13,423 nucleotides of DNA, from positions 1 through 13,423 of the forward strand of contig NW_025955711.1 in the NCBI RefSeq assembly GCF_022376445.1, in the 5' to 3' direction. A program made the translations under genes and the position numbers. Numbering within the stretch: the first letter of the stretch is position 1; each line of letters starts with the position of its first letter. The notes under the pieces are model-generated. The model was not told the origin of the DNA. It saw only the letters and a list, made by a program, of their open reading frames with translations, and did not search any database. This DNA is from Fomitopsis serialis. Its lineage: Eukaryota; Basidiomycota; Agaricomycetes; Polyporales; Fomitopsidaceae. Below are positions 1 to 8,774 of this stretch, piece after piece.

Positions 1-803
1 TGGCGCTACCAATGGTCACCCCAGTGGCGCTCCCGTTCTTTGTGACGAAGAGGCAGGGTTTGTTGTCACGATCGAGCATGTCCGGGTTGTGCATGGCGTC
101 CTCCGTGATGAAATCCTGAAGCTTGAGGAGGCGGTCCACAGGATACTCGTAGTAGCCGTCCTCGTAATGCGGGTACATCTTCCGGACAACTTGACGAGGA
201 AGACCTTGTCACTATCACCGCCTTCGGCGATGTAGAGGCCTCCGGTGCCCTCAGTGAAAGGCGTGCGCTCGGCAGCGATGTGCAGGCCGAGCACGAGAGG
301 TCCGCGCACGTCGACAGTGGGGTGAAAGTCGTTAACAGGTTTGAGGAGCTCCTGGCCGGCCGACCGGGTGTAGACCGACACGCGGAACTCGACGTCGACG
401 TCGGTGATGTCGAACTCCTTGAGGAGGGCGAGGCAACCGAGCGCCGCGGTGTGGGCGTCCTCGCCAGAGACTCGGGGAGCACGCCGATCCAGAGTACGAC
501 GGGGCCGGGAGCCTCGCCAAACTCAGCGAAGCGAACGCTGTCGATGCTCGTCCACTTGACCTTTACGGAGTCGAGGCAGGCGACGACCTTGTCACCCAAC
601 TCCTTCCAGACCGTGATGATCTTGTGGCCGAAGACTGGCCTGAGCTCCCTCCGCACGCTGTAGGCCTCCGGGCCGGTAGGTTCCCTCCACGGCGTGGTCC
701 CCGTACGGTACACCAATTTCGGCTCGGAGGGCAAGCCCGCATAATAGGCAATCGCCTCCAACTCGGAGACGGAGTATGGGGGAGAAGAAGGAGTGACAGA
801 CAT
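1..803 (-). pseudogene. Broken, truncated copy of an uncharacterised basidiomycete protein
   Basis: The start codon is at 803-801. The first frame reads MSVTPSSPPYSVSELEAIAY, then contains GTTPWREPTGPEAY, LRPVFGHKI and GPVVLWIGVLPESLA. Near position 470 the reading frame breaks: the continuation (GEDAHTAALGCLALLKEFDI, then VSVYTRSAGQELLKPVNDFH) lies in another frame. At about 183-200 the second frame, which has just read GGLYIAEGGDSDKVFLV, jumps to a third frame reading KMYPHYEDGYYEYPVDRLL and GSATGVTIG up to the window edge. From memory of similar fungal hypothetical proteins, roughly 200 residues are missing at this second break, including a segment after FLV that resembles the His region of trypsin-like proteases; I could not check this. 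No splice sites fit either break. I therefore call it a pseudogene; function unknown. Confidence 0.72.
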
Positions 804-1417
804 TGTATATTGAAGTCGTGAACGGGGCTGAGGTCGGTCTCGGTGGTTGGTGGTGTGGTAATACTTAGGGGGTCTCTGGCTGCAAAGTGTAATAGCGAAC
901 CCCACAACCCGGCCGTCACACGTCACAAGCCCGCCGCCCGCCGCTGCAGAGATTGACGTGCCGCAAGTCACACCCGACCCCGCCGTCGGCTGGTCTCGTC
1001 CGACGGTGGTGGGCTGCGTACACACGGATGGGTACGAGACCACCGTCGGCCTGAGGCGGGCGCAACGGCGGGGGCGCGTCACACGTCACACGTGTCCCGC
1101 CGCTGCGCCAGATCGTGTACCATTGTCACACGGCGCACCTGTGGGGCTCGCAGTTCGCCACAGTATTCATAGTCTCCCGAGCAAGCAATGCACGTATGGA
1201 CAATCTATACAAGCATGAGGAGTCACTGGAAGAAGAGAGGGAAACCCGGGAAGGTGAGTGCGAAAACTCGAGCTGAAGGAGTGCCTTGTGATTTTCCACA
1301 AACATCAACATCAATCTGTTGAGTAGGCGGTGAGACATTTGACTGGGTAGCGCAAGGATAGCGCTAGCGTTTGACTGGGACTTTGGTGCAAGGGGAACGT
1401 AGAGTATGTAAGACAAC
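804..1417. other. Intergenic stretch, GC-rich then AT-richer, no supported gene
   Basis: This lies upstream of the minus-strand pseudogene. The first 300 bases are GC-rich and hold repeated CACGTCACA-type motifs and an inverted repeat (listed separately). From about 1140 the composition becomes mixed. A GTGAGT splice-donor-like site occurs near 1254 after a short open frame, but I see no convincing partner exon or protein similarity, so no gene is called. Confidence 0.5.
914..1094. repeat. Direct and inverted repeats in GC-rich promoter-like DNA
   Basis: The 14-mer CGTCACACGTCACA occurs at 914-927 and again at 1077-1090, each followed by a GC-rich stretch ending in CCGCCGCTGC. The second copy runs into CACGTG (1089-1094). 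Between them, 982-999 (GCCGTCGGCTGGTCTCGT) is inverted at 1034-1050 with a few mismatches, and CCGACGGTGGT (1000-1010) is inverted exactly at 1039-1049, so two alternative hairpins share one arm. ACGTCA and CACGTG are classic bZIP and bHLH core sites, so a former promoter of the minus-strand gene is plausible, but binding is inference only. Confidence 0.45.
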
Positions 1418-1668
1418 CACAGCGGACAAATCACCTTCTGCGCAGTCCTAACATTGTGACTTACACGGTAAAAGCGTGTAGATTATCTAGATAACCGAAA
1501 ATAATGTATGTTACTGTCCCGAACATTGAAAGCTAGCCAATCAGAAGCCACGCCTTTCAATGTTCCGCTGCCTAACATATGCTATTTCCGATAACCTAAA
1601 TAATATACACGCTCTTACGGCGTAAGTTACAATGTAACGACTCCGAGCAAGCCGGTTTGTCCGCTGTG
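1418..1668. mobile_element. Foldback MITE, 251 bp, with AAC target duplication
   Basis: The element begins CACAGCGGACAAA at 1418 and ends with its exact reverse complement TTTGTCCGCTGTG at 1668. It is flanked by AAC on both sides (1415-1417 and 1669-1671), a 3-bp target-site duplication. The inverted repeat does not stop at the termini: 1418-1532 pairs with 1554-1668 over all 115 positions without a gap, with about three quarters identical by hand comparison. The innermost 12 bp (GAACATTGAAAG, 1521-1532; CTTTCAATGTTC, 1554-1565) are perfect, leaving a 21-nt loop. There is no open frame of note, and it is more AT-rich than its surroundings. A terminal CAC and 3-bp duplication fit CACTA-type transposases better than Tc1/mariner (TA) or hAT (8 bp); that assignment is inference. 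It sits about 430 bp upstream of the long coiled-coil gene. Confidence 0.8.
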
Positions 1669-1717
1669 AACGGGCTCCCCTTTGATAAGATAATATTAGA
1701 TGGTCATATGATAGCCT

Positions 1718-1736
1718 GCGTCGCGTCGCGTCGCGG
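1718..1736. repeat. Short GCGTC tandem repeat
   Basis: Three perfect copies of the pentamer GCGTC (1718-1732) are followed by GCGG. It is a minor simple repeat 50 bp beyond the MITE, with no evident role. Confidence 0.6.
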
Positions 1737-1801
1737 CCGGCGCTAATAATGGGATCGTTTCTTCCTCCTCCCAAGCTCCTACCTCTACAGTAATATACCG
1801 C

Positions 1802-1858
1802 ATTCCTCGTGAAAGATTATTAGGCATGGTGTACCTCCTAATAATCTTCCACGGGAAT
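1802..1858. repeat. Hairpin-forming inverted repeat
   Basis: The arms are 1802-1824 and 1837-1858. The inner 11 bp (AGATTATTAGG and CCTAATAATCT) are perfect, and the outer part ATTCCTCGTGAA pairs with its partner apart from a one-base bulge and one mismatch. The loop is about 12 nt. It lies about 240 bp upstream of the coiled-coil start codon and may be the remnant of a second small foldback element; no clear target duplication was found. Confidence 0.55.
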
Positions 1859-1930
1859 ATCGCATCAAAAGCTAAGCTTCTGCACTTACTTCTCAAACTG
1901 TGTAGACTGCCCGCCCGCGCGTTCAATCCC

Positions 1931-1986
1931 GGGCCAGTTGAGGCTGACCTAGTGCTGCCTGGCACAATGTCAGCCTCAACTTGCCC
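1931..1986. repeat. Hairpin-forming inverted repeat near the coiled-coil gene 5' end
   Basis: GGGCCAGTTGAGGCTGAC (1931-1948) is matched at 17 of 18 positions by the reverse complement of GTCAGCCTCAACTTGCCC (1969-1986), with a 20-nt loop that itself contains GTGC...GCAC. It ends about 110 bp before the coiled-coil gene's ATG, so it falls in the promoter or 5' UTR. A TTTTAATA stretch directly after it (1987-1994) could be a TATA-like element. Function is not known. Confidence 0.55.
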
Positions 1987-2096
1987 TTTTAATAGCAGCT
2001 GCTCATCACTGTGCTTCCTTGCCTCCGCCCACCTGGGTTCCTTCAAGTAGCAGTACACTCTTCGACGTACACAAGCCCACACCGACGCCGCCCAAC

Positions 2097-5000
2097 ATGT
2101 CCACACGCCAGCGACTTCTACTCTACCAACTACTGGTCTCTCTCATAGCCACAGGATACTTCGTTGGCTCTCCGCCTCGGCCCGTTGAAGAGTACTTAGG
2201 TTCTCTCTCTGTCCTTGGCAACTTGGTGCTGTACTTCTCCGTCCTCGGTCTGTATGCCTACTCGGTCTTCGCAGTCATTCACTGGTGCATCTTGCCTTGT
2301 GTCATACTCTGTGTCTCTCGGCTCTTCGGAAGACTGGTCAATTCCAGGAACTGCCATCAGCATGTGCAGTACCTGCAGGTTCGTACTTCACTTATTCCCA
2401 TCTTACCGCTCCCTCACGTCTGCCCGCCGTAGTCCGCGATCCGCGGCTATCTTCACAAGCAATGTCGGGAACAGGTACGTCTTCCCTCTTCGCCTCTCGG
2501 TTCCCTGCGGCTGACATTCTTTGCGCCGGCAGCTGGCTTCGACTTCGCTGGATTGGGAGCTCCGCTTCCAGCGCCTCCAGCACGCGAATGCGGCCCTCCA
2601 GCAGACAATCGAAGCCCTCGAAGCCAGCACCGACGCCGCCCGCGCCGACAACGCCGCCCTTCGGACGAACGGCGCGAAGCTGCTTTCCGTTATGCAAGCC
2701 TGGCGCGTGGCAGGCAGGCGCCGCGTGAAGAAGCAGACCAAGAAGCTCGTCGACTCGCGCATCGGACACAAGAGCACCCTTTCGGACCTACGGAAGGAAC
2801 GGCGCACGCATGCGACGACGAAGGACACGGCTACCGACTGGGAGACTCGCGCTCGCGAGCACGAAGCGAAGGTGCTCGAGCTCCAGTCCGCGCTGAAGGA
2901 GTGCGAGATCCGCGCCCGGAAGCACGAGCTCCTCGCCAACGACTGGAGGTCGCGTACATCCGATGGGAAGGCTGCGATCAAGGAGCTCGAGTCTCACAAG
3001 CGCAACTTGGAGGTGAAGGCCGCCGACTTCGAGACCAAGGCTACGGATTGGGAGACGCAGGCTACGGAGTGGCGGACAGAGGCTACCGACCTGCGGGCCG
3101 AGGCCGAGGCATGGCAGAAGTATACCTACGATCTGGACGCCACCGCTAAAGCTTGGAAAGTCAGTTCGAAGGAGTTCGAGGCCAAGGCGCACAAGCATGA
3201 GACCAAAATCCACGAGCTGCGGACGCTTAACGAAAAGCTCAAGGAGAAAGTCGTCAAATGGAAGGATAATGCGACTACGCTGGAGACCGAGGCCGGTGAA
3301 TGGAAGGTCCGCGCTCACAACGAGGAAGGCAGGGCCAACGATCTCAAGACACACGCTTCCGAGCTCGAGACGCAGATCGACGAGTGGAAAACACTTGCCA
3401 TGGAGTACGAGTGTCTGGCCAGCAACTGGGAAGCTCGCGCTCGCGACGAGGAACTTAGGGGCAATGGCCTCGAGACGCACGCTTCCGAGCTCAAGGGTCA
3501 AATCGACGAGTGGAAAGCCGTTGCCGCGAAGCACGAAACTCACGCCAATAACTGGGAATCCCACGCTCACGACGAGCAAGCCAGGGCTAGCAACCTCGAG
3601 ACGCGCGCTTCCGAGCTCAACGGACAAATTGACACATTGCAGGCCCTTGCCACGGAGCATGAGACCAAGGCTTGCGAATGGGAATCCCGCGCTCACGACG
3701 AGGAAGCTAGGGCTAATAGCCTCCAGTCACACGCTTCTGAGCTCACGGTGCAGATCCACAAGCTGGAGACCCTTGTTATGGAGCATGAGGCTAGCACCAA
3801 TGACTGGAAGGCCCGCGCCCACGACGAGGAATCTAGGGCCAACGGTCTCGAGACACACGCTTCCGAGCTCGAAGGGCAGATCGACGCGTGGCAAGCCCTT
3901 TCCAAGGAGCACGAGACCAATGCGAGTGACTGGGAAGCTCGCGCTCATGACGAGGAAGCCAGAGCCAACGGCCTCGAGACTCGCGCCTCCGAGCTCAATG
4001 TTCAAATCGAAGAGTGGAAAGCCGTTGCCGCGAAGCACGAAACTCGCGCCAGTAACTGGGAATCCCGCGCTCATGACGATCAAGCCAGGGTCAACGACCT
4101 CGAGACACGCACTTCCGAGCTTGACGGTCAAATCGACATATTGCAAGCGCTTGCCACGGAGCACGAGACCAAGGCGTTCAACTGGGAAACTCGCGCTCGC
4201 GACGAGGAAGTCAGGGCCAATGGCCTCAACACACGCGTTTCCGCGCTCAAGGTGCAGATCGACAATCTAAAGACCCTTATTACGGAACTCGAGACCAACG
4301 CCAATGACTGGAAGGTCCGCGCCCACGACGAGGAATCTAGGGCCAACGGTCTCAAGACACGCGCTTTCGAACTCGAGGGGCAGATAGTCGGGTTGCGAGC
4401 CCTTTTGAAGGAGCACGAGACTAAGGCCATCGAATGGGAAGCTCGCGTCCACGGCGAGGAAGCCAGAGCGAACAACCTTGAGGCACACACTTCCGAGCTC
4501 AACGGCCAAATCGACGAATGGAAGTCCCTTGCCACGAAGCACGAGGTCGAAGCCAATGGCTGGGAAGCCCGCGCTCACGATGAGAAAACCAAGGCTACCG
4601 ACCTCGAGACACGTGCTTCAGAGCTCGAAGGGCAAATCGACGAGTGGAAGGCCCTTGCGACCGAGTACGAGACCAAGGCGGGCGATCTGCAGACCCGGGC
4701 TACCGAGCTTGAGGCGGCAGCTGCTGACTGGAAGGTGCGCGCCCACGAGCACGAGAACACTGCCAACGAGTTGGCGTCCCGTATCGCCGAGCAGGAAGCA
4801 CAGGTCCACGACCTCCAGGCACGCACTATCGAGCTTCAGGCCACCATTGACGGCTGCAACACCCGTGCGGCTGAGCAAGAGGCCAGGGTGACCATCTTGG
4901 AGGCTCGTGAGCGCGAGTTCAAGACGGCGATCTGCGACCGGGATTCTCGCGCTCAGGAGCTGGAGACGACAATGCGCGACCGGGACTCTCGCGTTCAACA

Positions 5001-6405
5001 GCTTGAGGCGACAATATGCGACCAGAAGTCACGCATTCGAGTACTTAAGGCCGAGGTCAGAACTTGGGAGTCGCGCGCAGAGGATCATTTGTTCAAATAC
5101 GAGATCACGGAGGCTCACGCTCGCGATGAGCAAGCTAGAGCTGACATTGAGGAGGCCCGCGCACTCGAGCTCGAGACCAAGGCAAACAACTTGGCGGCCG
5201 TGATTCTTCGATTGGAGGCGCAAGTCAGCATCAGCGAGGCGAAGGCCCACACCTGCGAGGTCCGTGCGCAGGAAGCAGAGAACAAGGCTGACGACTGGAA
5301 GACTCGCGCCTTCGACGAGGCGACTAAAGCAAAGGACTCGGAAGATCGCATCCACAAGCTCGAGGGCAAGATCGATGACTGCGAGACGGAGCGCAACCAG
5401 GTCAAGTCTCAACTGACTGCAGTCCAGCAACGTTCTCAGAAGACCGAGGCCGAGCTTGCCCGCATCCGCACCACGCTCGACGCACAGAAGAAGACGAACA
5501 CCTCGCTTGAAACCCTGAACGTCACCCTTAAGACGGAGCGCGACGACTTCAGAATTCAGTTGGCTGCAAAGGAGGCGCGCGTGCAGGATGTCGAGGCTCA
5601 GCTGTCACGCGCTGAAGGCGAAATCGACGCTCAGAAAATCGCCTACGAGCTAGTCAAGGAGAACGTCACTACCAGGAACGATCACGATGTTCCGCAGGTC
5701 GAGATTCCCGAAGCAGACCGTCAGCATGGCCGCGATGACGAACACCAGCCGGTCAAGGAACGCGCTCAAACAGCAGAGGCTCAGCTCGCTCTGGTCAAGG
5801 AAAAGCTCGAGAACTCCGAGATGCTGTCTATTCGACTCAGTGAACGCGTGGCTTCGATCGAAATGGACCGTGCCCTGCTCCTGCATCGGCTAGACGAGAT
5901 GAAGGGCAACAATTGCGGAGGCAACCCGAATGGCGAGAAACCGGTACCCAACGACAACATGATTCAGCCCGACAAGGAGGCCCAACATCCTTCTGTTACC
6001 TTGGACGATTCCTCTGCCATGCGGGACCTCGTGGTTTTTCTGGCGTACGCCCGGAAACAGCACAAGATTGCACAGAACGCCCAGCAGGTTGATCACGCGA
6101 AAACTCATGAAATCCACCTTGCGGCCCACACAGTTCTCGACGCTGCCAACAAGAAGGTCGCCTCTGTGCTCAAGGAGATGCATCGACAGCACCATCAATA
6201 CGAACTCGATCGGTACAAGCAGCAACTGGATATCGACGCCAAGGACCGCGAACTCAAGGACAACTGGGAGCGTATTCAGGCGCTGGAAACGGCGCTCTGG
6301 AAGATGTCTGCACATATCGCCCCGGATGATGATGACGCAGAAGCGAATTCGTCTATGCATGCGGAGACCGGCCTCTCTACGGAGGGGCTGGCCGCATTGG
6401 CCTGA
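2097..6405 (+). CDS. Membrane-anchored giant coiled-coil protein with 42-residue repeats
   Basis: The model has three exons: 2097-2378, 2433-2474 and 2533-6405. Introns are 54 nt (CAG|GTTCGT...GTAG) and 58 nt (CAG|GTACGT...CTGAC...GCAG); all junctions are phase 0, giving 1398 residues. ATG 2097 is the first ATG in the open frame. Residues 7-24 and about 36-60 (perhaps to 77) are hydrophobic, suggesting a membrane hairpin with the rest on one side. From about residue 95 the protein is almost continuous heptad coiled coil, rich in E, K, A and R and with unusually many Trp. Residues 381-842 are tandem 42-residue repeats. A looser region (about 1150-1260) and a further helical segment precede an acidic PDDDDAE patch near the C terminus. 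I recognise no named family. A structural, tethering or organelle-scaffold role is inference from architecture. Expect many spurious hits to myosin or SMC rods. Confidence 0.85.
3349..4683 (+). repeat. 126-bp tandem repeat array with 504-bp higher-order period
   Basis: Ten full repeats of 126 bp (42 codons) run from 3349 to 4608, with a partial eleventh from 4609 to about 4683 and a degenerate unit just before. Each unit begins around THASELEGQI and ends around DEEARANGLE. Units four apart resemble each other more than neighbours do. For example, TGGAAAGCCGTTGCCGCGAA occurs at 3511 and again at 4015, exactly 504 bp apart, and the following unit shares LQALATEHETKA at the same distance. Codon position 13 of the unit reads W W L L W W L L L W W along the array, which supports duplication of a four-unit block. 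Confidence 0.85.
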
Positions 6406-7084
6406 GGCAGTACGTCTGTCAGGGTTTCCTAGACGCGGGTGTGGATGGTACAATCTCCAATGGGGATGCGAGGGGTTCGTAGAGCGGGGATAAGTAGGGA
6501 TTGTCAACGACAGAGTGCAGGAGATCGGCTTCGAATACCTATCAGGTACGTCTTCCTCAAGAAACGCTATGACCCAGCTGACAGGACCTGTGCATGGTCA
6601 ATTAGTGCGTCATGATCCATATCTAGAGGTGCGTAGAACGCCCTCCACTGTGATGAATAACTTGACTGATCTCGAACTAACTGATAGCACGCACACCGCG
6701 GGACCTGCGGTGCTCATTACTCTGGAACGCGAGGCTGCTTCCCGTCGCATGCCATTACACGACGAAGCGTCCTCCAGGATCACATCCGAAGTGGACTGCT
6801 GTGTTGGACACATATGACTTGTGAGTCTCCCACCATCCGATACATCGTACCGTTCAATAATCGCACCCCATAGTGCGGTCACATTAGTGCGGAGCTCAGT
6901 CATCCAATACGGCCTCCACGACGTCGATACGACTCAAACTGGAAGCATTCGAACGTTCTTGATGATTCTGTCATCCCTTCCTTATCAATTCTCTTTACCC
7001 CCTTCGTCAGTACTCCGGACGATGCATCAACTCACACCCTTTCCTACGTCGAAGATTCCCTAGCACATGCAAGACATACTTTAT

Positions 7085-7270
7085 CCTCCCGATGTCCGTG
7101 TCTCCCTGCGATCTCTGTTTCGTTCCTTTTTACGTTCATTATTTCACCATCCTTCCCTACATCTCTTTCTACTTCCCTACATGCCTTTGTTTCATTCCAT
7201 TCTATTTCTACCTCACTCCCTCGTCTCCCACACATCCATCATGATCTTATTTTTCGCTTGCCCACCTTGT
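7085..7270 (+). other. Pyrimidine-rich tract
   Basis: The plus strand is dominated by C and T runs such as TTCACCATCCTTCCCTACAT and TCACTCCCTCGTCTCCCACA. In filamentous fungi CT-rich tracts are common just upstream of transcription starts, so this could be the promoter of an unannotated or lost plus-strand transcript. No start codon with a sustained frame follows, and it may simply be low-complexity DNA. Confidence 0.4.
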
Positions 7271-7392
7271 CATTAGCCTCGTGTCTCATCTATTCATTCA
7301 TTGTGAACTACTCTCGGTATGCGCATGCTTGGAAGTCGGCAAGTACCAAGGTCAGAAGCCATGAAACTGTGAAGATCACAATATGTATGCAA

Positions 7393-7464
7393 CTCACTCT
7401 ATTTAGAAGCTGCGGCTTTTGTGTGATTTGTCACACAAAAGCCGCAGCTTCAGAATAGAGTGAG
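7393..7464. repeat. Near-perfect 34-bp-arm hairpin with 4-nt loop
   Basis: Arm 7393-7426 (CTCACTCTATTTAGAAGCTG onward) pairs with 7431-7464 at 32 of 34 positions. The inner 20 bp (AAGCTGCGGCTTTTGTGTGA) are perfect and the loop is TTTG. No target-site duplication is evident at the ends. It lies 115 bp past the CAP2 stop, in the gap between two convergent genes. Possibilities are a tiny foldback element, a transcription terminator or RNA-processing hairpin, or a small-RNA precursor. The sequence alone does not decide. Confidence 0.7.
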
Positions 7465-7578
7465 GCTGGAATCGGGTTTGATGACACACAGCACCCAGCG
7501 CCGCTCTCGTAGTCAAGAATACATTCGATAGCACTTCTTCCAGTACATCACATTGATCGCGTCCCGATATCAGCACTA

Positions 7579-8774
7579 TTACCGTTTGATAAAGCCGACG
7601 AGCTCCTTCTGCAGCTCACGCTGCCGCCGTGCCTTCTCCAGATCATCTATGCTGCGAAGGTCGAACACGATGTCTCGTGTTTTACCGAAATACACCTTCA
7701 GTAGTGGCGAGGTCAGTGGGCACGGGTACGTGAGACAGAATACGAGGACATGCCTCTTGAAGGAGGTTCCTCATCTTGATCTCCATCTCTTCGATCATCC
7801 GCCCTGTGTTCGAGATGTGCGACGACTGATCTTGCAAAGGGTGGTCTTGTTCGCTCTGATGTACATAGTATATCAATGAGCTGGGGTACGCAAGGCCACG
7901 AGAACAACGCACCTGTCTCGTCATGCTCCCGCTCAGCACTACCTCGCCTTCCCTGTTCGCATCTCCCGGCCCGCTCTCCTTGCTCTTCTCATCTTTCCCG
8001 GCAGGAGCGGTCACTGCACGGTTCGTCATCTGCAGCATGATGGTGGAGGTGAGCTTGTAGTGCGCTTGTCGCCCGCGTTCGGCGGCCTCGAATACGTGGA
8101 TGGAGTCCCATGAGCCGGAAGGCTCGCTTGGTGATGACGCGTTGAGTACTGCGAATTGAACGATCGTGAGGGGGCGCATTCAATTGCGAGGTATGGATAT
8201 GTCAAACCTTTCTTCAGCAAGACGACACCCGCGAAACCGCCGTCGTCGAGATCCCAGAGGAAGACAGAGGATACACCGCCCTCATAGTACCTACATCGAA
8301 AGACTGCGATGAAACTCGGGGGTGCCCGCGACAGAGCAACACGACACTCACATCTCGCGGTATGTATCGAACGCCTCGTTCGCGGTGATCTCCAACTTGC
8401 GCAGCTTTGGGGAGGGGACGGTCCCATCTTCCAGCGGAGGGTCGTACTCGTTCGACCACGGACTCCTGCACACTATCCATCAGACACTGCATCTTACTCG
8501 TGCACGCGGCGGGTGTACGTGCATCCTCTGTTCAGTGCCTGCACCGCGGAGACGACACGTACCGATAGCTCTCCCCGTCTCTGTTATAATCGCACGTGAG
8601 GTAGTCCCTGCCCGTCGCGCGATCCGTCATCACCCTCAAGGGCTGGTCCACGCTGCCCAGGAGGTCGTCCGCATAGTCGGGGCACATCGCGACAAGCGAG
8701 GCAACGTTCTCCTCAACATGGGTCGGTGGAAGCCGCCGCATCAGGTCGAGCATCGAGTCTACGAGGTCGCCCAT
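7579..8774 (-). CDS. CAP2: F-actin capping protein subunit beta
   Basis: With the alpha subunit, this protein caps actin filament barbed ends and controls cortical actin patches. Six exons: 8774-8563, 8465-8352, 8290-8208, 8148-7913, 7855-7754 and 7695-7579, giving 287 residues, the usual family length. Seen in order: LMRRLPP (11-17), SVDQPL (41-46), the family signature CDYNRD (61-66), [14 protein letters not shown] after the first junction, [41 protein letters not shown], and the C-terminal [14 protein letters not shown] followed by a charged helix (the 'tentacle' that contacts actin). Introns are 97, 61, 59, 57 and 58 nt. The last begins GC (GAG|GCATGT) and ends CTGAAG. Intron 3 has a weak donor, GTTTGA. 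A Lys/Gly/Glu-rich insertion of about 25 residues precedes MTRQ and is longer than in animal homologues. Confidence 0.95.
7696..7753 (-). other. GC-AG intron in CAP2
   Basis: Exon 5 must end ...LLQE and exon 6 must begin VYFGKT, as in all capping beta subunits. The only way to join them in frame is to remove 7753-7696. This starts GCATGT after GAG, contains CACTGAC as a branch site, and ends GAAG. A GT donor 4 nt further in would leave the wrong frame. GC-AG introns are a known minority class of U2-type introns; the rest of the donor matches consensus well. Confidence 0.8.

Larger units (their letters stand above)
6406..7578. other. Intergenic region between convergent genes
   Basis: This lies between the stop codon of the plus-strand coiled-coil gene and the stop codon of minus-strand CAP2, so it should contain both 3' UTRs and terminators. 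No open frame in it looks like a protein: the longest are about 100 codons without a recognisable motif. It holds a strongly pyrimidine-rich stretch (about 7085-7270) and a near-perfect hairpin (7393-7464), listed separately. Confidence 0.6.

Noticed and set aside
1484..1495. Perfect 12-bp palindrome TTATCTAGATAA as a separate regulatory site
   Set aside because: It lies inside an arm of the foldback MITE and is not preserved in the opposite arm, so it is most simply part of the element.
2521..2532. Start of the coiled-coil protein at the TTG of 2521
   Set aside because: This codon lies inside intron 2. The upstream exons join in frame through good donor, branch and acceptor sites and supply an ATG.
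2403..4556. Long minus-strand open frames opposite the coiled-coil gene (up to 302 codons)
   Set aside because: They are antisense shadows of a high-GC, repeat-rich coding region; their own repeats mirror the 126-bp units and they show no independent motifs or splice signals.
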